Assembly (NCBI GenBank): GCA_902651635.1
Contig: CACRSC010000084.1
Location: 636,292 to 700,291 of the forward strand
Source of the DNA: Mastigamoeba balamuthi
Taxonomy: Eukaryota; Evosea; Mastigamoebida; Mastigamoebidae
Direction of reading: 5' to 3'
DNA length: 64,000 nucleotides
Below, piece by piece: positions 54,276-64,000 of the stretch; position 1 is the first letter of the stretch, and each line of letters starts with the position of its first letter. Under the pieces are notes generated by a model, which searched no databases, was not told the origin of the DNA, and saw nothing but the letters and a program-made list of their open reading frames with translations. The position numbers and the translations under genes were made by a program.

Positions 54276-55315
54276 TCATTGCTGCTGGGCTTGGCCGCCC
54301 GCAGGGCTCTCCTGCTGCTGCTGGTGCGGCTCCTCGACGCGGCGCGCCGTGTCGGGAGACCTGGGCTGCGCCAAGTGGTCGGTGGCCATGTCCTTCTTGA
54401 GCGCCAGCACCAGCTTGCCCTTCCACGCGCTGCTGCTGGGCGGCGTCGAGAGCGCGGGGCTCGTCGAGGGACTTACGGCGACGCCGCTCAGCTGGTCCGC
54501 GGGCACGGCGACGCCCTCGCTGGCCTCGGGCTCCAGCGTGGCCTCGACGGGGATGCCCGTCGCCGGCGGCGTCGTGCCGTCGCGTATGTGCCGCTGGGCA
54601 AACAGGATCAGGTAGCAGTTGAGGCACACGCGCTGCGGCCCCTTGGGGTAGTTGTACTCGGGCGGGAAGTCGATCTCCTGCGCGGTGCACTCGCCGCAGT
54701 AGACCCTCCCGCACCCCCTGCGCAGCGCAGCAGACACGACCCACAGCGTCAAACGGGAATTAAAAAGCAACCCCCAGGGCATTTCCAGCCCCCACCCGGA
54801 GCAGCCCATTCAGCCTGCCGCGAGTGGACCCCACCCGCGGCGCGAGAACGGCAGGTAAATGACGTCTGTTCGAGAAAAATCAAGAGAGCGGGGCAGGGGG
54901 CACTAAAGACGGGCACATTTCGCTGACCCCCCACAACCCCACACCGCCCTCCTGTGACGGGACAACACACACCCGCCCACTAGATCCCACCAGTTCCCCA
55001 CATCCGCCAGATCTCACCTGCAGTGGTGCTGAGCGAGCGGGGGAAGGGGGGGGTGCGAAGCGAGGGTCAGCCACGGGTGAGGGGGGGAACCGCAGGAGAC
55101 GCGAGGGAGAGGCGCACGCGGCGGTTGAAAAGCGACCACTGGCAGTGGCACTCGGTGCAGTTGGGGGCCTCGTGGTCGGGCTGCCACTCGGGCCGCGTGT
55201 TCAGCGCCGCCACGCTGCTCGCCGCGCTGCTGCCGGGCGTGCTGTACTGCGGGGTCGCGGGCCCCGAGGGCTCCGCCGCGCGCGGGGCGGCGGCAGGGCG
55301 GGCAAACGCGCTCAT
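54276..55315 (-). CDS. FYVE-domain protein
   Basis: Three exons (55118-55315, 55018-55028, 54276-54717) total 651 bases, an exact multiple of three, for 216 residues. After a ~38-residue Ala/Pro-rich start comes a complete FYVE zinc finger: PEWQPDHEAPNCTECHCQW, FNRR-HHCR-GCGRVYCGECT, then PQRVCLNCY. All eight zinc-binding cysteines and the RRHHCR basic patch that binds phosphatidylinositol 3-phosphate are present, so the protein should sit on early endosomes. The C-terminal half is Ser/Thr/Pro-rich and ends in Gln-rich sequence, without another domain. The central exon is only 11 bases. No kinase, GEF or phosphatase domain is fused, so it is probably an adaptor. Confidence 0.85.
55018..55028 (-). 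other. 11-base micro-exon encoding HHCR of the FYVE core
   Basis: On the minus strand CACCACTGCAG is preceded by CGCTCAG and followed by GTGAGATC. It is flanked by an 89-base intron (55029-55117) and a 300-base intron (54718-55017). It restores both the reading frame and the invariant HHC of the FYVE motif, with the Arg codon split between this exon and the next. Confidence 0.85.
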
Positions 55316-55698
55316 ATCGGGCTCCTGTCGGAATGTAAAGCGGCGGCCCCTCGGGCGCTCTGGGCGTGTGGGCTTTTTGTGTGTGGGGCGAGGATATTCC
55401 GGAAAAGCAATATCTCGAATTCCTGCCGTCAGACAGAGATATTGGTATCTCCCCGACTGACGGATGGTTCCGTTCTCCTGGCCTCCCTCTGAGGGGTGGA
55501 CAGGGAACAGTTTCTTTCTATGCGGCGCAGGGACGGCGCCTGAGGCCTGAGGCGCGCACCGAACCGGGGGGATCAGGGGGGCGGATACAATTTATGGGAT
55601 GCAGCTGCTGATGTCACGATGTGACGAAATCTCCGTCCCCTAAGTCTTTTGTGTGCGCTTCCCGGCCGACGGTTCTCTGCCCGTCTCTGCCGCCTCTC

Positions 55699-58600
55699 AT
55701 GTCGGCCGCCCAGCGCGCGCTCACCGCGTCCGACGCCGGGGACGACGTCGCCTACGCCTCGGACGGCGTCTACGGCGCCCGCGTGCAGTACGTCCTCGGC
55801 GACGACGACGCCGCCGCCGCCGCTGGGGGCGACGACGACGACGACGAGGTCGACGCCGCGTTCATCGGCAGCGACGACGACGACGAGGGCGACGCCGTCA
55901 TCAGGGACGAGCCCGTGTCGTACGAGGGCAGCGCCGACGAGTGCGCGCAGGACCGCGTCGACTACGCCATCAGTGCGCGCGCGCCACGCCATCCGCCCGA
56001 ACTTTCCATCCCAGGGGGGAGATATTCAATTGAATCTGAAATCCCCCCGGTGTGATTCTGTATATTGATTCCGCTCTTCTCGCTGCTGTTTTTGATGCGC
56101 CGCAGCGGAGGATGTGGCCGAGGCGCCTGCGGAGGGCGAGGGCGTCGCCCTGGACATGGGCGGCTGGCAGCAGCCAGGCGCCGGTGCGGTCGGCATCGTC
56201 TGCCAGTCCCCCGAGGCCCGAGAGAAGGTCAGCACGCTCTCACAGCTGTCTCTCTCTCTCTCCTCTTCCCCCGTCTGACCACCCCTTCTGCGCCGCGTTC
56301 AGGTGTTCGAGGCACTGCAGGCCAACGAGGAGCTCATCCTGGCGCTGAGCGAGCAGCTCGAGCTGCTAAAGGAGGCCCTGGCGGAGAACAGGAGGCGCCA
56401 GGCGGTGCTGCTCAAGGAGCAGGAGGAGGCGCAGAAGGACCAGCGGAAGCTCTGCGCCAACCTCAGCAGGTCCGACACCTACTGGATAGCCGCCGACGGC
56501 GACGTGCGTCCCCCCCGAGTCGCTCTCCCCTCCTCTCCCGGCGTGGCCTCTGACGCGCTCTCTGCCGCTGCCCCAGACGCCCCCGCCGAACAACCTCGCG
56601 CTGCAGTGGGCCTCTACGCGCGAGTCCAACCCGCAGTACTTCACCGACAGCGGCTGTGCGCCAACGCCGCCCTCTGCCCTCTCTGCTCTCTGGCTGCCGG
56701 GTCTCTGAACTCTGCTCGCGCCAGGGAGCAAGGAGGACAAGGCGCGCCTGTGGAGGATCGTCGTCAAGCACAGCGTCGCCCAGCAACTCAAGCGGGTCCA
56801 GGAGATGTGCGGGGCTGCTCTCCTGCTCTCCATCCAGAGCGCCTCGCGTCTCACCCACAGCTCGCAGGCACTTTGAGACGGCGGAGGAGATGGAGGAGTA
56901 CCAGGCAAAGTACAACTTCCACTCGCTGCAGGACCAGAAGAAGATCATGGAGCTGCTGCGAGACCTGCCCGACACGCTGCTCGACTGGGAGTACATCGCG
57001 CGCGCGTTCAACGGTATCAAGGGGGCCCTGCCCAAGTCGCCCATCGAGTGCCGCCTGCAGTGGGTCAACGTCGACAACCCGTGGATCGCGCGCAGCGAGT
57101 GGACCGTCGAGGAGGACACGGCGCTGCTCGCCACGGCCAAGAAGTACGACTTCCGGAACTGGATCCAGATCTCCGCGGACCTGCGCCAGAGCATCAAGGC
57201 ACGCGATCGACCCCCCTCCCCCTCCCCCCTCGTCTCGCGCGTGCGGGGCTGTCGTACTGACGTTCTCCTCCACCTCCGCGGCCTGCAGACCACGAGGCTG
57301 CCGTACCAGTGCCTGGAGCGGTACATGAAGTCGCTCAACGCCAAGCATATGAAGCGGCTCTGGTCGCCCGAGGAGGACCGGCAGCTAGAGGCGGCCGTGA
57401 ACAGGTTTGGCGAGAAGTCCTGGCAACAAGGTATTGCCTGCCCCCTCCGTCCCCCACTGTTGCTCCGCTGTCTCCCCCTCGCTCGACTCACGGTGGTTTG
57501 CTGCGCGCCTGCCTGCAGTGGCCAGCCTGATACCTGGGAGGACCGGGCAGCAGTGCCTGCACAGGTGGACCAAGGCTGTGCGGCCGGGCATCAGCAGGGG
57601 GTTCTGGACGCAGGAGGAGGACAAGCGGCTCATCGTGGCGCTGCACGTGTACGGCGTGGGCTGCTGGGTCAACGTCATGCGGCACGTGCGCACGCGCACA
57701 GACGTCCAGTGCCGCGAGCGCTGGGCCAACGTCTCGGAGCCGTACCTCGACAGGTCCCCGTGGACCAAGGAGGAGGACGCGGCCCTGCGGGACGCCGCCG
57801 GGCAGTACTGGGAGTTCGGGACCAAGTACGGCAAGATCTCCTGGGGCAAGATCTCGCGCGAGGCCTTCGGGAGCCGCAGGACGGACAACCAGTGCTGGCG
57901 CAGGTGGAAGTACATCGTGGGCCCCGACGAGACCAAGCGCTACAAGCTCTACATGAAGACGCAGCGCGAGGCCCTGCCCTCCAACTTCAGCGGCAGGCTC
58001 AAGGAGCGGTCGGCCGTCTCGCTCCAGGACCTGCAGACCGCGGGGCTCGTCGGCGACATAAGCGCCGCGGCCATCCCGTCGCCCGTGCTCCCCTCGGCCT
58101 CCCCTGCGCCCGCCTCCACGGCCTCTGCCACGCCTGCAGCCTCTCCCGAGGCCCGCGCTGCCACGCCCGTCCCGCCGCCGCCCGCAGCCGCAGCGGCCGT
58201 CGACGCTGTGGTGCCCGTGCCCCTCGCCTCCAAGAGCGCGATGAGGAAGCGGCCGCGCAACACGCACAGGGCGGCAGCGGCCAAGCCGCAGCGCCAGCAC
58301 TCGGCGCGCGATGCGGCGCTGGCGGCGGACGACGGCGACTACTCGCCCCCTCCGAGCCTGGCCCGCGAGATGGCCATCAGGGTCCCCACTGCCCGCCAGG
58401 CCGCCGCCCCCATCGTGTCGGTGTCGGACATCGCCACCGTCGTGGTCCCGGAGGTCTCGGAGCCGTCGCCCTCGCCCTCGCCGGCGTCGTCGACCTCGCC
58501 CGCGCCGGGGAGCAGGAAGGCGCGGCGGACGACGGCCGCTGCGCCGTCTGCGGCGCCGGCTGCGTCGAGGCGCGCGCACACGGGGGAGTCGCAGCCGGTG

Positions 58601-58949
58601 GCTGTGCTGCCGCTGTTCGTGCCGGGGTCGCTGGCGATGCCGCGGAGCGTGGGGCTGCGCAGGATGCGGATGCCCGCAGACGGCGTGCCGACGCCGGCGT
58701 GCCACGTGCCGCTGACCATGCGCAGGCGCACGCCGCCGCCGCCCGCGCCGCTCATCGACACGGAGCCGCAGCAGCAGCAGCAGCAGTCGGTCGACGCGCT
58801 GATGATCGTCGTCGAGCAGGAGATGGTGCAGGCGCCGGCGCCAGCCGCTCCCCAGCAGCCCAGCGAGCAGGCGGAGGACCAGCAGCTGCAGGAGTTCCTG
58901 CGGGAGCAGCAGCAGCAGCAGCAGCAGCAGTTCTACCAGCAGCAATTCT

Positions 58950-58985
<36 letters not shown>

Positions 58986-59131
58986 GCCAGCAGGAGGGGA
59001 TGCAGGCGGGCAGGGAGGCGGGTGCGCAGGTGCAGCCGATGCTCGAGCTGTCGGACGCGTGCCAGATGGTGCAGCGCGGCACCGAGATGCAGACACACGA
59101 GATCAGGAGCGGCGAGCACGCACCCCAGTGA
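55699..59131 (+). CDS. SNAPC4: SNAPC4 (SNAP190), Myb-repeat subunit of the snRNA-activating complex
   Basis: An exon series starting at ATG 55699 encodes an acidic N-terminus (runs of Asp), a helical SNAPC4-like region (EELILALSEQLELLKEALAE) and then a half plus four Myb repeats. These are LPDTLLDWEYIARAFNG (half); SEWTVEEDTALLATAKKY; RLWSPEEDRQLEAAVNRFG; RGFWTQEEDKRLIVALHVYG; and RSPWTKEEDAALRDAAGQY, with CLHRWTKAV and CRERWANV type third helices. The 4.5-repeat layout is that of SNAP190, which binds the proximal sequence element of snRNA genes for RNA polymerase II and III. The C-terminal ~400 residues are Ala/Pro-rich with three polyglutamine runs (about 58762-58787, 58907-58940, 58950-58990). 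The end at 59131 is the first in-frame stop; splicing into the exon at 59368 is possible. Confidence 0.85.
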
Positions 59132-59367
59132 AGACGAGCGACCAAGCGCCACCGGAGCGCAAACAACAGGTTTCTGACCAGATTAACTATAGCCCGCAAA
59201 TACTGAGGGGTGTGCTCAATTGGTTCTATTTTGAATTGCTGGCCACCCCAGGCCTGACTGCCGACGAACGAGTTTTCGGCGCCAGAGTTTATTCGTAAGC
59301 CAATTAAATCCAACTCGCGCCAATTATCGACAGCGTGGTTCCTAATAATCTCACGATATTCCCACAG

Positions 59368-59931
59368 ATTCTTCTCCCTGCAGAGTTTATTCCCAAACCC
59401 CAACTGAGCGCGCCGGCGTTTCGTTCCACCCCGCAGGCTCCCCAGCAGCTCTGGGAGAGCCTGTGCCGCGGGTTCTGCTGGGACCAGGACAGCCTCTGCC
59501 TGGACGACGCCGCCACGCCGCCGCAGAGCCCCCGCGGAGCTCCTCGCGCAGTCGAGCCCTGCCGCTCGCCCGAGCTCTCCCCAGACTCGTCTGCAGCTCC
59601 GGCGCCGCAGCCCCCCGTGCCCCCGCTCGAGCTGGACGACGTGGAGGACAGCCAGATGGCGCCCACCGCGGCGCCAAACGCGGCGCCGCCCGTCGCCGGC
59701 GCGCGCGGAGTCGTCGGCGAGATGCGGTGGCGGCACAGGGAGCTCGTGCGGTCCGCGCGCGTCCGCAGGGCCGCAGCGCCCGCGCGGCCGTCGCCTCCCA
59801 GCGCGCCGGCGCCGCTGTCCCCCGAGCTGCCGCGCCCAGGGGACGCCCGCTGGGGCCCCCCGATGTCGCCCGATGACGTGGAGCCGCGGCTGCAGCGCTG
59901 CGGGCGCCCCAGGTCGCCGCAGATCGCGTGA
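59368..59931 (+). CDS. Orphan exon, Pro/Ala/Ser-rich, possibly the last exon of SNAPC4 or a separate gene
   Basis: An open frame preceded by an acceptor-like pyrimidine run and CCCACAG. It begins ILLPAEFIPKPQLSAPAF and contains QQLWESLCRGFCWDQDSLCLDD, then Pro/Ala-rich sequence and a basic patch (WRHRELVRSARVRRAA). It stops at 59931. No ATG precedes the more structured part, so it must be spliced to something upstream. Of the SNAPC4 donors considered, one at about 59029 (CAG/GTGCAG) would keep phase, but this would remove the present C-terminus. No family is recognised. Confidence 0.45.
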   Translation: MLLPAEFIPKPQLSAPAFRSTPQAPQQLWESLCRGFCWDQDSLCLDDAATPPQSPRGAPRAVEPCRSPELSPDSSAAPAPQPPVPPLELDDVEDSQMAPTAAPNAAPPVAGARGVVGEMRWRHRELVRSARVRRAAAPARPSPPSAPAPLSPELPRPGDARWGPPMSPDDVEPRLQRCGRPRSPQIA

Positions 59932-60194
59932 GCCGCAGCGCCCGAAGTCAATTGTTTCACCGCGTATGCCGCCCGACCGCGTCGCTTCCGTCGAGTCTGC
60001 CCTCGTCGACGCTCCGGAGGCCAGCCCACCCGAGCCGATGACAGTCGGTGGCCGTGGCCGGCCTGCGGCGAGAGGAGATATCTCGGGTGTGCTGGGGTCC
60101 CCCCCGTTGGCCTTCTTCGGTGCCGGGAACGAGAAGATCGCACGTCACACGCCCACACCACCGAGTGCCAGTGTTAATCGAGTGAGCTCGGGTG

Positions 60195-62908
60195 ATGCGG
60201 CCCTCTTCTGCTCTCGTCGTCGCGTGCTGCTGCTGTCTCCTGCCCGCCCTCGGGCGGCAGACGGTAACACTCCGCGAGGGCGATGGGCGCCTCGTCTTCG
60301 AGAACCCGCACCTGCGGGCCGAGTTCAGCCTCGTGCAGCCCCAGCTGGACTTCCTCTCGGCCAAGATCCCGGTGCGCAGCTGTTCAGTTACTTTGTTGCC
60401 CGCCTTTGGTCTCAAAAGGAGAGATGCGTGGGGGCGTGGCCTCCTCCTCGCTTCCAACGCAGGGGACCCCCATGAGGAACGTGTTCGCAGACGGCACGGA
60501 CCCCTTGAAGCTGGCGCGCAGGGGGCTCGTCCTCGAGCGCGACAGCCCAGCGAGCGACGGCGTCGCCACGACAGCGAGCTCATCCGGTGAGACCGACTCT
60601 CTGACCCTCTGACCGACCCTCGAGCGAAGGCTCCGTGGGCGTGGACTACACCGTCGTCGAGGACAGCGACACGCGGGTGCGGGTCGCCATCACCGGGGTG
60701 TCGGACGACGGCTCCTCCAAGACCCCCGTCGTCGCGAGCACGTGGACCGTCACCCTCGAGGCCGCCTCTCGCGCCCTGACGGTAACAAGCGACAGCGCAC
60801 TCACCCCGCCCACTCCCGAGCTCAGGCCAACGACGCCGCGGGCGCCGCCAGGTGAACGTGTCGGCCAAGGCCCTCGAGGACGCGGACGTGGCGTCGGTGA
60901 GGCTGGCGGCGCACCTGGGCCACCAGGCGGTCTACGGGATGCTCGACAGGGGGGTCGCGGCGATGATGAACCTGGGCGACGCGGACCTGGCGCTCGTGGC
61001 CAGCGGCAGCCTCGAGTCGTTCTACTCGCTCGGGGGCGGGTGCCTCGAGGTCCTGCCCAGCGGCCTGGACACGGCCGGGAGGGTCACGCTGGCCAGCTCG
61101 GCGAGGAGCTCCTTCGAGAGGGGCGCGATTCACGTCGGGCTCGCGGGGAGATACCACCGGATGGACCGGTGGGGCGAGCTGCGCTGGGACAAGGCCCCGA
61201 GGACCAGGGTCAGGGCCGGGGACTCGTGGGAGCTCGCGCTGAGCCTCGTCCCCAACGCCCACGACTTCCCCCTGAGCAGGGCGCCAGTGGCCGCCGTCGG
61301 GTCCGCCAACTACACGCACCTGCGCGCCCGCCTCACCGCCTCGTACGCCACGGCCGCGGGCTGCCTCGTGTCGTACTACAAGGAGACGCCGGGGCTGATA
61401 GCGCCGTCGCTGGCCATACCGGACCACGGCTACGGCAACGAGTACAACTTCTTCGGTGCGCCGCTCAACGCGTAAGCCGCTGACGGTTCGAGCGCAGACC
61501 CAGACGCGTCGATCGAGGTCAAGGGGCTGCTGCTCAGCGGGGACGCGTACCTGGAGAACGAGGCGAGGAAGGTCATCGAGTCGTCGATGGCGTCGATCAG
61601 AAACGAGACGGGCCAGATCGCGCACCACTTCATCGACGCCGAGCCCACGTACACGGCCATCAGCGGCGCCACGCAGACGGGGCCCAACATGTTCTGGATC
61701 CAGGCGGCGCTCAACTACGTCAAGTACACGGGGGACTACCTGTGGCTGAGGCAGCACATCGACAGGCTCGAGAAGGCGCTGTCGTTCGTGGTGGGGCTCG
61801 TGGACCCGAGGGTCGGCCTCATCAGCGCCCCGGGCCCGCTATGGATCGACGTCTTTAGGCGGTGGGACTTCACGACCGACTCCAACGCCATGGCAATGTC
61901 GGTGCTGGCCGACATGGCCGACGCCGAGGCCTTCCTGGGGATGAAGGAGGAGGCACGAGAGCACCTGGCCCTGGCGGCGTCGATCAGGGACGCGATGAAC
62001 AGACACCTGTGGGCCAAGGATGGCGACCACTTTGTCACGCAGATGAACGCCGACGGGACTCAGAGGGACCTCGTCGACTACGACTCAAACCTCCTGGCCC
62101 TGGCGTTCGGTGTCCCCCAGGGAGACGCCCACCAGGTGCGCGACGGGACCGTGGGGACTCGGTCTCAGCTGCCCGCCAGGCCATCTTCAACCGCGTGGAC
62201 GGCGGAAAGTGCACGCACAGCCGGGCGACGTGGGTGTCCGAGTCCTATTACGGTCCCAGCGAGTGCTACGGAGGAAACACGGGCGATTCCGCAACGACGA
62301 TGGGGCGCATTGGCTGGGCAGATGCTCTCGCACGCAAGGCGCGCCGACACTCCGAGCCACCCGCTCAGGCCTCAACTGCCCACCCGAACAACAGAGGTAC
62401 GGGGACAAGCGCACGTTCACGGACAAGCTGCTGGAGCCGTTGCTGCACGACCTCATCACGACGACGTGGATGACCGAGAGGTACGACTGCGACGGGCAGG
62501 CCATCCGCACGCCGTACTACTACGAGTACCCGTCGGTCGTGGCGATCATGCTGCACGAGGTTGGGTACGGCATCAGCGTGGGGCTCCGCACTGTCTCGGT
62601 CGAGCCGCTGGCCTTCGACGACTGGACGTACAGCCTTGGGCCGATGACGATATCCTACACGCCCACGAGGGTGACGTTCGACAGCATCCGCGGCAGCGGA
62701 GTCAAGGTATTGCCCCGCTGCCCATTGCGTTGGCCCAACCAGTGCGTACGCGCAGAGTTTCATTGTCGCAGGACTCAAGAAGAACGTCCCGTTCGCCATC
62801 TCGATCAACGGAGAGGTCACGACTCGGGGCAGGACAGACCCTTCGGGCAGCGCGTCCTTTGATGCCCGTATAGGGGTGGGAACATACATCGCCCTTGAGG
62901 TGCAGTAG
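60195..62908 (+). CDS. Secreted six-hairpin glycoside hydrolase-like protein
   Basis: Multiple exons give an extracellular or lysosomal enzyme candidate. The signal peptide is ALVVACCCCLLPALG. A beta-rich N-terminal domain follows (DGRLVFENPHLRAEFSLV, VDYTVVEDSDTRVRVAITG), then an (alpha/alpha)6-barrel: GNEYNFF, HHFIDAEPTYTAISGATQTG, NMFWIQAALNYVKYTGDYLW, DFTTDSNAMAMSVLADMADA, DLVDYDSNLLALAFG and TWVSESYYGPSECYGGNTGD. A C-terminal beta-domain ends in EVTTRGRTDPSG. The DYDSN and YxGD-type helices resemble GH15/GH63/GH78-like clans, but the exact family and catalytic acids cannot be fixed by eye. Introns lie near 60372-60460, 60590-60630, 60780-60850, 61460-61495, 62130-62180, 62330-62370 and 62705-62765. 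Confidence 0.65.
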
Positions 62909-63366
62909 CGGTGAATACTCTTCCATGAAGCAGCAAGCACAACATCAGAATCGAACCTCCCCTTGAGATGCTCACTGTATGAGAGCTTGTGCCTGGCTTT
63001 TGCTCATTCACAGTGCGGAGGCTGCTCGTTGTTCGATATCAAACATGTCAGTGATGCCATTCTATCTGATTTCCACATTCTATCTGATTTCCATGATAAC
63101 AGCGATCATAAAATCGTGGTTGACGACCAGCCCGAGGCTTTTGGACCTTTTTCAATTCAAGGGATGGAGTGATGGTCGAAAGAGTGTGAGCGGCGTGTGT
63201 GGGCAGTAACTCTGCTGGTTCAGTTCAAGGTTTCTGGCTGTTGAAGTTCTGCGGGCCGTTGGGGTCCTCGAAAATATCAGAGAGAACCCAGCTCCCCACT
63301 GCGGGATACAGTACTACGCAGCGGGGCCTGTAACGCGATCACGCTTCTCGCATTCGTGAATGGCGG
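62909..63366. other. Intergenic, no gene seen
   Basis: About 460 bases, more AT-rich than the surroundings, with a near-tandem TCTATCTGATTTCCA repeat at 63062-63090. No coding frame is supported. Confidence 0.45.
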
Positions 63367-63667
63367 TCAGCACGTGCGCTTTCGTCCACGCCGTCCAAGC
63401 ACTGCACAAGGAGCGATGCTCATGCGAGTGTTAGCAAGTGAACTCAGATCAGCGGACACAGAGAACTCGGGGGGGGGGGCAGCGCACCAGGGCAACAATG
63501 GGGTCAGGCCGAAGCGCTCATAGTCGCTGGGCGTGGACGGGCGAGGTCCGCCGAGGGTGAAGAGCTGAAGTCGCGCATGAGCTCGTCGATGGGGGCATTC
63601 AATGTCGTGCATGGCGGTCAGCTGGTCCAAGATGATGTCCAGCAGCGCCCTTTGTTTGAAGAACTCT
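63367..63667 (-). CDS. Possible exon of a gene extending to the right
   Basis: A minus-strand open frame begins after an acceptor-like CCCCATGCAG (63668-63677 on plus as CTGCATGGGG). It reads FFKQRALLDIILDQLTAMHD, a plausible helix, before turning into His/Arg- and Pro-rich sequence and stopping at 63367. The second part looks non-coding, so a donor may lie near 63610. No family is recognised. Confidence 0.25.
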
Positions 63668-64000
63668 GCATGGGGTGGGAGGAGACACTCGTGCGGGCAT
63701 TAATATGACGAAGAATGGCGGGCCAGAGGAACGAGGGGAGAGCAGAACAGGCGGTGAGTTTAGCGGGATGGTGGGTGAGGAAACACGCTTGATTGATTAG
63801 TGGCCACTCAGAAAGCCCATTTCCCTGGTCCTTTTGTGTGCGTCAGATGTGCAGGCGGTCCGCAAGTGTGCAGGAGTGGAGTGGCGCGCGCAGGCACGGC
63901 CGTCTGTCCTGCCGGTGCAGTCCAGGGGTCGGGCTGCCGGCGCCAACAGCTGACCCCAGCCCTCAGCACACCGACAGAACCTCTTTCTCCACCGGGGAGT

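Noticed and set aside
57488-59152. 554-codon open frame on minus across SNAPC4, with poly-Leu
   Set aside because: The leucine runs are the complement of CAG glutamine repeats; the plus frame has clear Myb repeats.
56656-59298. 880-codon plus-strand frame overlapping SNAPC4
   Set aside because: It contains some true SNAPC4 exons at its start but then reads the Myb region out of frame; the frame with WTxEED repeats is the coding one.
1-64000. CRISPR arrays, bacterial operons, integrated viral genes or complete transposons
   Set aside because: No regularly spaced repeats, Shine-Dalgarno-led gene strings, capsid, integrase, reverse transcriptase or transposase frames were found on either strand.

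Overview
The window is eukaryotic nuclear DNA from a GC-rich, gene-dense protist. Genes lie on both strands, intergenic spaces are mostly 150-800 bases, and introns are short (about 40-300 bases) with GT-AG ends that keep frame. The content fits an anaerobic or microaerophilic amoebozoan, most likely an archamoeba such as Mastigamoeba. The pointers are an ADP-forming acyl-CoA synthetase, an oxygen-sensitive 2-hydroxyacyl-CoA dehydratase activase, a membrane-anchored cathepsin B-like protease of the Entamoeba/Giardia kind, a CARMIL protein, and large two-transmembrane receptor cyclases. The species assignment is an inference.

Layout, left to right. 0.4-2.5 kb: the retriever subunit VPS26C, a RING-H2 protein and a tRNA-Pro(AGG). 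2.7-17.6 kb: three paralogous ~1200-residue cysteine-rich secreted or surface proteins (two in tandem on minus, one on plus), with an F-box protein among them. 17.7-20.8 kb: copy 1 of a coiled-coil family with a strongly conserved promoter, followed by a convergent Sel1-repeat gene. 21.2-25.3 kb: a DHHC palmitoyltransferase and a membrane-anchored cathepsin B-like protease. 25.5-30.7 kb: two near-identical receptor adenylyl cyclases arranged head to head, one interrupted by a run of N. 31.1-39.9 kb: Elongin A, a TTC39/IML2-type TPR protein and CARMIL. 40.3-46.2 kb: coiled-coil copy 2, a hypothetical gene, a broken Sel1 fragment and coiled-coil copy 3, which is disrupted by a 194-base tandem duplication. 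46.5-50.4 kb: the acyl-CoA synthetase and the dehydratase activase, adjacent on the same strand. 50.8-64 kb: the HOPS subunit VPS39, a FYVE protein with an 11-base micro-exon, SNAPC4, an orphan exon, a secreted six-hairpin glycosidase and a possible partial exon at the right edge.

Functional themes are endosomal sorting (VPS26C, VPS39, FYVE, DHHC), surface and secreted proteins (the cysteine-rich trio, protease, glycosidase, cyclases) and anaerobic acyl-CoA metabolism. The least explained material is the cysteine-rich trio, built from two interleaved repeat types, and the coiled-coil family, which carries E2F-like promoter sites and short C-terminal repeats. Exon boundaries given here come from reading-frame continuity and family resemblance; no transcript data were available.
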